DNA from: Ohtaekwangia sp966211525
Lineage (GTDB): Bacteria; Bacteroidota; Bacteroidia; Cytophagales; Cyclobacteriaceae
Reading direction: 5' to 3'
Assembly (NCBI GenBank): GCA_966211525.1
Contig: CBIHOZ010000012.1
Span: 6,829 to 70,828, forward strand
Length of the DNA stretch: 64,000 nt
Shown: positions 1 through 7,344 of the stretch, in pieces
Layout: the number at the start of each line of letters is the position of its first letter
How positions within the stretch are numbered: position 1 is the stretch's first letter
Position numbers and translations under genes: made by a program
Notes under the pieces: generated by a model
What the model was told of the DNA's origin: nothing
Databases searched by the model: none
Seen by the model: the letters and a program-made list of their open reading frames with translations, nothing else

Positions 1-1248
1 GTTCCTTTTATACTTATTTCCGGAGGACTGACCGAAGAATTTGCAGCCGGTTGCCTGAGCGAAGGTATAGATGATTACTTACTGAAATCAAACCTGAAGC
101 GCTTCCCGATAAGCCTCACCAACATGGTGCGGAAAAAGAAAGCGGAAGACGAAAAAGAGCTTGCACTGCAACTGCTGCGTGAAAGTGAAGAGCGCTATCG
201 CAAGATCATTGAAACGGCCCAGGAAGGTATATGGGTACTCAACGCGCACAACCAGACTATATTTGTAAACAGGCGTCTCGCTGAAATGCTCGAGTATTCC
301 GAAAAGGAAATGATCACCCGATCGTTCTTCAGCTTTATGGATCACGATGACCGCGCCCGCTCCATCGAACATTTTAAAAAACTGGGCAAGGGAAAAAAGA
401 TATCGCTTGAAATTAAACTAAACTCCAAGACCGGAAAAAAAGTATGGACTTCAATATCCGGCAATCCGCTCTATGATAACGACAGTAATTATACCGGTGC
501 ATTTGGAATGATAACCGATATCACTGCGCTCAAGACGGTGCAGTTTAACCTGGAGTCGAAGATTACCGAACTGAATGCGTTTCTATACCACACATCACAT
601 GTGCTGCGCGGACCTGTATCTTCTGCGCGCGGGTTGATCAATGTACTGAAGATGATTTCGCAGGATACCGAAGAGCAGGACTTCCTCAAAATGCTTGACG
701 ATTGTAATGTAGATATGATCACGATTCTCGAAGAACTCACGCGCATATCTACGCTATACTATAATCCCATCATCAACGACAAAATTAATTTTGAAGAGAT
801 TGCCCTGGAAGCATTTCAGGATCTGCAACATTTACCCAACAGCGAACGCACTATGCTTTCGGTGCAGCAAGACAAGGATATAGTTTTTCACAGTGATCCG
901 TTTATCATCAAACCTATATTTTATTGTCTCATTAAAAATTCGATGACCTATACGGATGATACGCGTGAATGTGCGATCAACATTTCGGTGACGCGCGAGA
1001 ATAACCGTACCCGACTGGAAGTATCAGACAATGGCGATGGTATACCACCGGAGTTTTTACCACGCGTATTTGATATGTTCTACCGGGCGCACAAAAAAGC
1101 AAGAGGCCCTGGATTGGGCCTCTATATCGTTAAACATATTGTTGACAAACTAAATGGAACGGTAGGTATATCAAGTCAGAAAGACGCAGGCACTACGGTG
1201 ATTATTTTACTGCCGTCTACTACCGCCACCGCTGCTGCAACGGTATAG
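1..1248 (+). CDS. Hybrid receiver-PAS-histidine kinase (5' end outside window)
   Basis: The reading frame is open from base 1, so the gene starts upstream. The first 41 codons read as the end of a receiver domain (a PFILISG-like beta4 and a LLKSN segment with the conserved Lys), and the Met at 124 is internal. Counting from that Met, a PAS domain occupies about residues 20-140, the dimerisation/phospho-acceptor helix carries SHVLRGP with His159, and a HATPase_c domain with N, DNGDGIP and GLGLYIV boxes fills the rest. No membrane segment is visible, so it is a cytoplasmic sensor kinase with an N-terminal receiver. The H-box resembles that of the kinase at 4821-5570 (SHTMRGP), a subtype with Gly-Pro rather than Thr-Pro. 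It converges on the kinase ending at 1269. Its signal and partner are not evident. Confidence 0.9.
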   Translation, partial: VPFILISGGLTEEFAAGCLSEGIDDYLLKSNLKRFPISLTNMVRKKKAEDEKELALQLLRESEERYRKIIETAQEGIWVLNAHNQTIFVNRRLAEMLEYSEKEMITRSFFSFMDHDDRARSIEHFKKLGKGKKISLEIKLNSKTGKKVWTSISGNPLYDNDSNYTGAFGMITDITALKTVQFNLESKITELNAFLYHTSHVLRGPVSSARGLINVLKMISQDTEEQDFLKMLDDCNVDMITILEELTRISTLYYNPIINDKINFEEIALEAFQDLQHLPNSERTMLSVQQDKDIVFHSDPFIIKPIFYCLIKNSMTYTDDTRECAINISVTRENNRTRLEVSDNGDGIPPEFLPRVFDMFYRAHKKARGPGLGLYIVKHIVDKLNGTVGISSQKDAGTTVIILLPSTTATAAATV

Positions 1249-1268
1249 CTACGGTGCACTGCACACTA

Positions 1269-4184
1269 TCAGGCACTCTGCTGCCAGAGTGTAAATTTAG
1301 CTACCTTCAGACGAAGCTCTTCAGGATCAAACGGTTTACTGATAAAGTCATTCATTCCGTTTTCCATAACCTTATCACGCATGCCGCTCATGGCAGCAGC
1401 CGTTAAGGCAATTATAGGTATCTCTTTAAAATACGGATCGTCTAAAGCGCGTATCTTGCGCGAAGCTTCGTAGCCATCCATACCCGGCATCTGCAAATCC
1501 ATGAACACCATGTTATAGGATTTACGTGTCACCATGGTGAGTGCTTCAAAGCCATCGTTCGCTATATCTACCGACACACCCCATTGCTGCAAAAAATTAA
1601 GAGCAACAATCTGGTTGATACGATTATCTTCTACCAGCAACACGCTGATCGTTTCATCATCACCAAATTTACCCGGTGCAGCGCTGGCTTCTGAGACCTG
1701 CACATCTTTACCTTTATCCATGGTTAACACAAACGAAAAGGTCGAGCCATACCCGGGAACACTTTCAAGATCAATCTTGCTTCCCATCAGGTGCAGTAAT
1801 CCTTTCGTAATGGTAAGTCCTAAACCGGTACCGCCAAACCTGCGGGTAATATCGTTATCAGCCTGTGTAAAGTGTTCAAATATAGTTTCAAGCTTGTCTG
1901 CTTCTATACCTATACCTGTATCTTTTACAGAGAACTGTACTTTATATTTACCCTTATCTTCGCCCAGCGATTTCAACGATAATTCAACATAACCGCGCTC
2001 GGTAAATTTAATAGCGTTACTCAGCAGGTTGGTAACGATCTGCGAAATACGAACGGTATCACCTTTTAAAAATTCAGGCAACTTCGAATCATACTTCAGG
2101 TATAGCGATATGTTTTTCTCCTGCGCCCGCGGCTCCAGCATCTGTCGGGTATCCGAAAGAAGCTTCTTCAGGTTTATATCAATGGATTCAAGAACCAGTT
2201 TACCGGCTTCAATCTTGCTGAAGTCCAGTATATCGTTGATGATGGTTAACAGGTTATGGCCTGAGAACTTCAACAGGTTGAGTCGCTCACGCTGATCTTC
2301 GCGCGGATCGTTTTGCAAAAGTAAATTGGTGAGTCCGACAATAGCGTTCATCGGAGTACGTATCTCGTGACTCATCATCGACAGGAACAAACTCTTTGCG
2401 CGGGTTGCTTCTTCTGCTTTTTCCTTTGCAATTTGAAGCGAAGCCTCAAACTCTTTTCGTTTCGATATATCACGCGAAGAACTCTGAAAGCCCGTCATAT
2501 TCCCGTTGTCATCGTAAAACGGATGCGCGTTAGATTCCAGCCATACATACGTGCCGTCTTTTCTGCGCATGCGATATTCCAGCGTAGCAGAGTTTCCGGT
2601 AAATACAACAGACTGCAAGGTCTCTTTCACGTGTGTCTCATCGTCCGGGTGTATATTATCATACGGAGAACTTCCCACCAGTTCTTCCGAAGTATATCCC
2701 AGTATATCTTTTACTGAAGGTGATATAAATGTACGCGTTGCAGACTCATCAATCCGGTAGAGCGCAATCATATCGCGGGTATTGCTCGAGAGCAGACGAT
2801 ATAACTCTTCGCTGTCGTGCAGCTTCTGAAACATTTGTTTGCGCTCGGTTATATCGTGCGTGGTACCTATATATCCAGTCAGCGTACCGGTATCATCCAG
2901 CATTGGTAACCCTTCGCTGATCACCCAGCGTACACCGCGTGTCTCATTCACGAATCGGAGTTCGATTTTGAAACTTTGCTTCTCCACAAGAGCCTGTTGC
3001 AACGTAGCGATTGCACGCTCAACATCGTCCGGGTACACGGCCTTTATCCAGCCTTCCCGCAACATCTCTTCTTCCGGCATACCGGTGATCTCGCTGATAC
3101 GCTTATTCACATAGGTACATGTACCGGTTGCATCAGTTTGAAAAATTCCAACCGGTGCATTTTCAGCCAGCGCACGAAAACGATTTTCGCTTTCCATTCG
3201 CTTCATCTCAATATTTTTCAGCGTTGTTATATCGCGCGATATAACACTTACTTTAACAACTTTGTAGTCGTCCGTAAACTGCATGTTTACATTCTGACCG
3301 ATCCAGATTCCTTCTCCGCTTTTGCTAAGCATTATAAATTCCAGGTAGGTATTGCGCTTACCGGATTTACGTTGCTCCTTGTAAAAATCGAGAATGCGCT
3401 CGCGGTGATCCGGATATACCAGTTGCCAGTATTGCATGGCAAACAACTCTTCGCGTGTATACCCGGAAACTCGTTCCATCACCGGGTTTACAAATGAAAA
3501 GTATCCTTCCGGGTTAAGTTCATAGATAAGATCGGTAGCATTCTCTACCATCTCTCTATATTGACGTTCGCGTATTTCGAGCTGGTCTTGCAGTGTCTTA
3601 ATGTGATCGAGATTACTGCGGCTCTCCCGGTTGAGTATCGCCAGTTTCATGTTGGATTCTTCCAACGTGTGGGCACGCTCATCCATCTGACATGCCATAT
3701 ATTTCAGCTCAATCTGTTTGATGACGTTGCGTGCAAGTGTACGCAGACTGAGACATTGAAAGTCGGTGAGGTGGCGGGGCTTCCGATCCATAATACATAA
3801 CGTACCGAGCGTATAGCCATCCGTTGTAATCAGCGGCATGCCGGCATAGAACCGAATTCCCATAGAGCCTGTAACGAGTGGGCTGCCGGCAAATCGTTCA
3901 TCCGCCAGTGCATTCGGTACAATCATTAAATCATTCTGTACTATAGCATGCGCACAAAAGGAATGCTCGCGCGGAGTTTCAGGTATATCAATTCCAACTT
4001 TCGCTTTGAACCATTGTCTGCGCTCATCAACCAAACTGATCAGTGCGATAGGAGCATCACAGATCGTGGCGATCAGACGAACTATATCATCGAGATCTTT
4101 CTCATCATTTGTATCCAGTATCTCGAATTTACGAAGTGTCTCTAAACGGCTGTCTTCAGATGCTGTGGGCAGAAAGCAGTTCAT
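1269..4184 (-). CDS. GAF/PAS hybrid histidine kinase with C-terminal receiver
   Basis: A 971-residue soluble hybrid kinase. Domain order: GAF (about 20-165), a short coiled coil, three PAS/PAC domains (about 205-590, each ending in a DITxxK-like PAC motif), HisKA with MSHEIRTPMNAIVGL, HATPase_c (NLLSNAIKF, DTGIGI, GGTGLGL) and a receiver near residues 850-965 with acidic VEDN, phospho-acceptor Asp in FMDLQMP and Lys in SKPF. No transmembrane segment is seen, so it should sense internal cues. The HPt gene ends 29 bases upstream of its start, and both probably share the promoter near 4702-4750. With no HPt domain of its own, the natural phosphorelay partner is that HPt protein. Ligands are unknown. 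Confidence 0.95.
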   Translation of the reverse strand: MNCFLPTASEDSRLETLRKFEILDTNDEKDLDDIVRLIATICDAPIALISLVDERRQWFKAKVGIDIPETPREHSFCAHAIVQNDLMIVPNALADERFAGSPLVTGSMGIRFYAGMPLITTDGYTLGTLCIMDRKPRHLTDFQCLSLRTLARNVIKQIELKYMACQMDERAHTLEESNMKLAILNRESRSNLDHIKTLQDQLEIRERQYREMVENATDLIYELNPEGYFSFVNPVMERVSGYTREELFAMQYWQLVYPDHRERILDFYKEQRKSGKRNTYLEFIMLSKSGEGIWIGQNVNMQFTDDYKVVKVSVISRDITTLKNIEMKRMESENRFRALAENAPVGIFQTDATGTCTYVNKRISEITGMPEEEMLREGWIKAVYPDDVERAIATLQQALVEKQSFKIELRFVNETRGVRWVISEGLPMLDDTGTLTGYIGTTHDITERKQMFQKLHDSEELYRLLSSNTRDMIALYRIDESATRTFISPSVKDILGYTSEELVGSSPYDNIHPDDETHVKETLQSVVFTGNSATLEYRMRRKDGTYVWLESNAHPFYDDNGNMTGFQSSSRDISKRKEFEASLQIAKEKAEEATRAKSLFLSMMSHEIRTPMNAIVGLTNLLLQNDPREDQRERLNLLKFSGHNLLTIINDILDFSKIEAGKLVLESIDINLKKLLSDTRQMLEPRAQEKNISLYLKYDSKLPEFLKGDTVRISQIVTNLLSNAIKFTERGYVELSLKSLGEDKGKYKVQFSVKDTGIGIEADKLETIFEHFTQADNDITRRFGGTGLGLTITKGLLHLMGSKIDLESVPGYGSTFSFVLTMDKGKDVQVSEASAAPGKFGDDETISVLLVEDNRINQIVALNFLQQWGVSVDIANDGFEALTMVTRKSYNMVFMDLQMPGMDGYEASRKIRALDDPYFKEIPIIALTAAAMSGMRDKVMENGMNDFISKPFDPEELRLKVAKFTLWQQSA

Positions 4185-4213
4185 TGGGGGGGTTGTTATA
4201 GAGAGAGTCTTGA

Positions 4214-4660
4214 TTAGGTTAATTTTTTGAGAATGGTTTCCGCTTCCTCCATCAATACTTCATGCGAAGTGATGAGTGCGGCAACGCGGCTTTTATAGTC
4301 AGGATCACTTACGTGATCTGCAGTTTCTTCCAGGTGAATAATCTCTGAGTATAGCGAGTCTGAACATAACAGCGATGTTGACGATTTCAGTTTATGCAGT
4401 ATACGCGCTACATCAGCAACATTTTCTGCCATAGTAATGGTGCGAAGTTCTTCGAGCAACGCTGGTGTAAATTCAAGAAAGGCTTCGATCAGCTCTGCCT
4501 GTATCTTGTCATAACCACCGGTGAGCTTATCAAACTTGTCATGATCGAAATAGCGCTCTACCGCTTTCGGTTTATTCATAACATCCCGGCCATGAACAGA
4601 TAACTCTACGAATGTCTGCTTATTGTAGAATGCTGGATTGATGGATCTGCTCGCGCTCAT
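4214..4660 (-). CDS. HPt domain phosphotransfer protein
   Basis: A 148-residue soluble helical protein. The HPt signature ILHKLKSSTSLL places the phosphorylatable His at about residue 89, and the helices on both sides match the HPt four-helix bundle in length. It lies directly upstream of the GAF/PAS hybrid kinase, which has a receiver but no HPt, so it likely moves phosphate from that receiver to a downstream regulator. The ATG at 4660 follows a candidate -7 box (CACTTTTG) by about 42 bases, which supports this start, although a second Met at residue 28 precedes a FDHDKFDKL segment typical of HPt starts. The domain call is firm; the partner is inferred from gene order. Confidence 0.85.
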   Translation of the reverse strand: MSASRSINPAFYNKQTFVELSVHGRDVMNKPKAVERYFDHDKFDKLTGGYDKIQAELIEAFLEFTPALLEELRTITMAENVADVARILHKLKSSTSLLCSDSLYSEIIHLEETADHVSDPDYKSRVAALITSHEVLMEEAETILKKLT

Positions 4661-4701
4661 AATTTTAAAATTTAATAGTTACTGCGTAGTTGTTCGTCAT
4701 A

Positions 4702-4750
4702 CAAAAGTGAAATGAAAAAACGTCAAAAAAATCAGTGACAACCTGATTTT
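4702..4750 (-). promoter_or_regulatory. Candidate promoter with AAAATCAG-N7-CTGATT palindrome (HPt/hybrid kinase operon)
   Basis: Read on the minus strand, the palindrome AAAATCAG-GTTGTCA-CTGATT lies at 4750-4730, and a CACTTTTG box ends at 4702, exactly 28 nt after the last base of CTGATT. The start codon at 4660 is 42 nt further on. The same element and spacing recur at 5588-5636, 35618-35666 and 43513-43561. The arms could also form a weak hairpin downstream of the kinase ending at 4821, so a terminator role is the alternative. Confidence 0.55.
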
Positions 4751-4820
4751 TACCGAGATCGTGAGCGCTCCTATGTCCTAAGGATTTTCCTTAGAAAATA
4801 GGTAGAACACCTAGAAGCCA

Positions 4821-5570
4821 TCACGATTTGAGGTTGGGAATCCACACGAAAAAGCTTGACCCGGAACCTTCCTCCGAGGTTACTGTAATACTCCCTCCCA
4901 TTTTCCGAAGCACTTCATTGACTACATACAGGCCAATACCCGCTCCCTGCGATTGTTGTGCTCCGCGGAAGAAAAGCTGAAATATATTTTTCTGGATCTC
5001 CGAAGACATGCCGATACCGTTGTCCAATACCTTAACATGACATCCGTTTTCGTTAACGCGCACAAATATATCTATATGCTTGTCTGCTTTACCGGGATCA
5101 TTAAACACCAGCGCATTCGAGATAAGTTGTATGAGAATGAGATTGAGTCGCTCTACATCTGTATACAACGGTACGGTCTGTGTTATACTCTTCGAAAAAC
5201 GGATCTGTTTATTTTCTGCATCTCTGCTATAGCGCTCCAGTATAACATCGATGGCTTTGGACATCGATACTGACTCGATCACGAGATCTCTTCTTGAATT
5301 TACCAGGAAGTGCTCAAGGTCATTCAGAATGGTTTCCATTTTATTAACGGTTTTCTGAATAAGTTCAAGATGCTTATGCGGATCTTCTGGTGCTTCCGGA
5401 TTCTGCAAAAGTTTTATAAGACCTGAAATGGATTTCAAAGGTCCGCGCATTGTATGAGAGCACCCGTATAAAAATTTATCAATAACATTCTTAGCTTTTG
5501 CAAGCTCTTGTGCTATTGATGTATCGGTGCGCTTTTGTTCTCCCATTGTTTGTAAATTGACTTGTACCAT
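4821..5570 (-). CDS. Soluble sensor histidine kinase (HisKA-like/HATPase)
   Basis: A short histidine kinase of about 249 residues made almost only of the catalytic core. The acceptor helix has GCSHTMRGPLKSI (His at residue 50 of the longest frame), followed by HATPase_c with an N-box QLISNALVF, LDNGIGM and GAGIGLYVV. There is no sensor or membrane segment, so it probably works with separate input proteins such as the neighbouring GAF protein. The frame is open to an ATG at 5603, but a candidate -7 box at 5588-5595 falls inside that extension. I therefore prefer the Met at 5570, and the Met at 5546 (followed by GEQKRTD) is also possible. The H-box subtype matches the gene at 1-1248. Confidence 0.85.
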   Translation of the reverse strand: MVQVNLQTMGEQKRTDTSIAQELAKAKNVIDKFLYGCSHTMRGPLKSISGLIKLLQNPEAPEDPHKHLELIQKTVNKMETILNDLEHFLVNSRRDLVIESVSMSKAIDVILERYSRDAENKQIRFSKSITQTVPLYTDVERLNLILIQLISNALVFNDPGKADKHIDIFVRVNENGCHVKVLDNGIGMSSEIQKNIFQLFFRGAQQSQGAGIGLYVVNEVLRKMGGSITVTSEEGSGSSFFVWIPNLKS

Positions 5571-5587
5571 AGCTGTAAACTGTGTGT

Positions 5588-5636
5588 CAAAATTCGATAA
5601 CAATGTGTAGACTTGAATCCGTGGGAAACTGATTTT
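5588..5636 (-). promoter_or_regulatory. Candidate promoter with AAAATCAG-N7-CGGATT palindrome (histidine kinase)
   Basis: On the minus strand AAAATCAG-TTTCCCA-CGGATT occupies 5636-5616 (one mismatch to CTGATT), and a GAATTTTG box ends at 5588, again exactly 28 nt after the right arm. The box lies within the longest version of the downstream kinase frame, which argues for a start at 5570 or 5546 rather than 5603. The imperfect right arm makes this copy a poor terminator hairpin. Confidence 0.5.
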
Positions 5637-5685
5637 GAAAAAATAAGGACGGAGATTTCATCAGCGAATCTCGTCAGTAAAATCC

Positions 5686-6186
5686 TTAGACTGCCGGAAT
5701 ACTATTCTTCATTTCAAGATGTACTGCAATAACACGACTGATGATGCTCAGCGACTGAATCTGTTCTCCTGAAAATCTGCGAGGCTTGCTGTCCGACAAC
5801 GTAATTATACCCATGCGATTACCCTGACTATTGATGATCGGCATACCAGCCATAAAGCGGATAACGGGTTGATCGAGTACGCGGGAATCAAACTTGAACA
5901 CTACATCTTTCAGTGTGTCCTCAACTTCTGTATACTGCTCGTGTCGTATGAATGTTTCCCATAAACCAATACGCTCCGTTGAAAGTATAGTTCCTGCGGA
6001 TGCAGCTACACGTAACACAGCGTTCTCATAAACACAAATAGATACCGAAGTGGTACGACTGATGGTGATCGATAGCTGCGCAAGCTCTTTCCAGAAACGT
6101 TCACCGAAAACACCTGCCTCTGCATGAGACAACAACAACTTTCCTTTTTCACCTGTTAGTAGATCCGAATCGGGCGTTGTTGCCAT
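5686..6186 (-). CDS. Stand-alone GAF domain protein
   Basis: A 166-residue protein made of one GAF domain. It resembles the N-terminal GAF of the 971-residue hybrid kinase next door: both have an F(M/Y)AGMP motif, a Gly-rich turn, a (L/M)G(T/I)(L/I) strand and a xSKPRRF/xRKPRHL segment before the last helix. It has no output domain or membrane segment. Placed between a sensor-less histidine kinase and a LuxR regulator, it may act as a detachable input module for one of them; this is inference. The ATG at 6186 lies about 24 nt after a candidate -7 box (GACATTTG), which supports the start. Confidence 0.8.
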   Translation of the reverse strand: MATTPDSDLLTGEKGKLLLSHAEAGVFGERFWKELAQLSITISRTTSVSICVYENAVLRVAASAGTILSTERIGLWETFIRHEQYTEVEDTLKDVVFKFDSRVLDQPVIRFMAGMPIINSQGNRMGIITLSDSKPRRFSGEQIQSLSIISRVIAVHLEMKNSIPAV

Positions 6187-6209
6187 GGCTTAAATGCGTT
6201 AATCAGAAA

Positions 6210-6258
6210 CAAATGTCTGATTGCGCACCCTGAAATCTGACAGCAATAGAATGATTTT
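6210..6258 (-). promoter_or_regulatory. Candidate promoter with degenerate copy of the palindrome (GAF gene)
   Basis: On the minus strand AAAATCAT-TCTATTG-CTGTCA occupies 6258-6238, and GACATTTG ends at 6210, keeping the 28-nt spacing seen at the four better copies. The left arm is 7 of 8 and the right arm 3 of 6. A more regular but differently placed palindrome (ATCAG-TAATACC-CTGATTTT) lies immediately upstream at 6261-6281 and may be a second site or a weak terminator of the LuxR operon that ends at 6299. Confidence 0.35.
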
Positions 6259-6298
6259 ACAAAATCAGGGTATTACTGATATAGCCTACGTGAAAAGC

Positions 6299-6979
6299 TT
6301 AGTATCGCGTTACCTTGCGCTCCAGCGCATATCGCACCAGTTGCGCTGTGCCGGTGAGCCCGAGTTTATCTTGTATGTGCAGTTTGTGTGTTTCCACGGT
6401 TTTAACGCTGATGAAAAGTTCTTCCCCGATCTGTTTGAGACTTTTTCCTTCAGCAATAAGTGTCAGTACTTCTTCTTCGCGTTTGGAGAGTACACTGCCC
6501 TTGAGTCTTTCACTGCGATCGCTATCCCGTGAAGGTTTTTGTGGCGATGAAAATTCCTCGAGCACCAGCGAGGTTATATCAGTACCAAAATACTTTTCAC
6601 CTTTCATCACACTGCGCACGGCCTTCAGCAGTACATCGGATGTTGTGCTCTTGTTGAGATAGCCATCCATCCCGCTGCGAAGGCCCGCCCGTATAAAATC
6701 TTTATTTACCTCACTGGACACCAGTATAACTTTTACATGCGGGTTTTGTTCTTTGATCCAGCGCGTAGCTTCAATGCCCGTCATCCCCTTCATTACTATA
6801 TCCATAATGACTATATCCGGCGAAAGTTCTGTGGCATAATTAACAGCTTCTTCTCCACTCTCTACGCTCTTCAGAATTTCAACTTCTCCGCTTTCACGCA
6901 ACAACGACACAATACCCTGTCGCACCAATCCGTGATCGTCTACAACTATAACTTTTACAGAACTCATAACTTCATTCAT
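6299..6979 (-). CDS. NarL/FixJ-type response regulator with LuxR HTH
   Basis: A 226-residue DNA-binding response regulator. The N-terminal receiver has VVDDH, phospho-acceptor Asp60 in VIMDIVM, and Lys in LNKS. The C-terminal LuxR-type helix-turn-helix (about residues 160-225) carries LSKREEEVLTLIAEGKS and SVKTVETHKLHIQDKL. Its start overlaps the stop of the upstream single-receiver gene by four bases (ATGA), so the two are translationally coupled and belong to the operon that begins with the PAS kinase at 10024. A second in-frame Met five residues in is an alternative start. The likely phosphodonor is that kinase. Confidence 0.93.
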   Translation of the reverse strand: MNEVMSSVKVIVVDDHGLVRQGIVSLLRESGEVEILKSVESGEEAVNYATELSPDIVIMDIVMKGMTGIEATRWIKEQNPHVKVILVSSEVNKDFIRAGLRSGMDGYLNKSTTSDVLLKAVRSVMKGEKYFGTDITSLVLEEFSSPQKPSRDSDRSERLKGSVLSKREEEVLTLIAEGKSLKQIGEELFISVKTVETHKLHIQDKLGLTGTAQLVRYALERKVTRY

Positions 6980-7344
6980 TTATCCAATATACTTTTAACG
7001 ATTTCGTGCAGATCATCCAACGAGCAAGGCTTCTTTATAAAAGCCTTTACGTTCAGACTTAATGCCCGCGCTTCATTTTCATGCGGTGGCTTGGCTGAAA
7101 ATATAGCTACCGGTATATGTTGCATGGTCTTATCCTGTTTTATCTTTTCTATCAAAGCGAATCCGTCCAGCTTGGGCATCAGTAAATCTGTGATGATAAG
7201 ATCAGGTTTACTATAGGCCAGCCTTCTATACGCATCGTGTCCGTTCGAGCAAGACTCTACATCATATCCCTCCATCGTGAGAAAATCAGTTACATGTTGC
7301 AGCAGGTCCGGAGTATCTTCTACTACCATAATTTTCTTAGGCAT
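6976..7344 (-). CDS. Single-domain response regulator (receiver only)
   Basis: A 122-residue receiver domain with VVEDT, phospho-acceptor Asp53 in IITDLLMP, a Ser in IFSA and Lys in IKKP. There is no output domain, so it acts either as a phosphate shuttle or by protein contact. Its start overlaps the end of the PAS kinase at 7337 by eight bases, and its stop overlaps the LuxR regulator start by four. This gives a tight kinase-receiver-LuxR operon, in which the receiver could be an intermediate or a phosphate sink for the kinase. Confidence 0.92.
   Translation of the reverse strand: MPKKIMVVEDTPDLLQHVTDFLTMEGYDVESCSNGHDAYRRLAYSKPDLIITDLLMPKLDGFALIEKIKQDKTMQHIPVAIFSAKPPHENEARALSLNVKAFIKKPCSLDDLHEIVKSILDK

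Noticed and set aside
124..1248. The ATG at 124 as the true start of the first kinase
   Set aside because: The same frame is open to base 1 and the preceding 41 codons read as the end of a receiver domain, so the gene is longer and cut by the window.
6261..6281. The well-formed palindrome ATCAG-TAATACC-CTGAT as another copy of the promoter element
   Set aside because: No TTTG box lies 28 nt away on either strand; the degenerate copy just downstream has the right spacing. This one may be a weak terminator.
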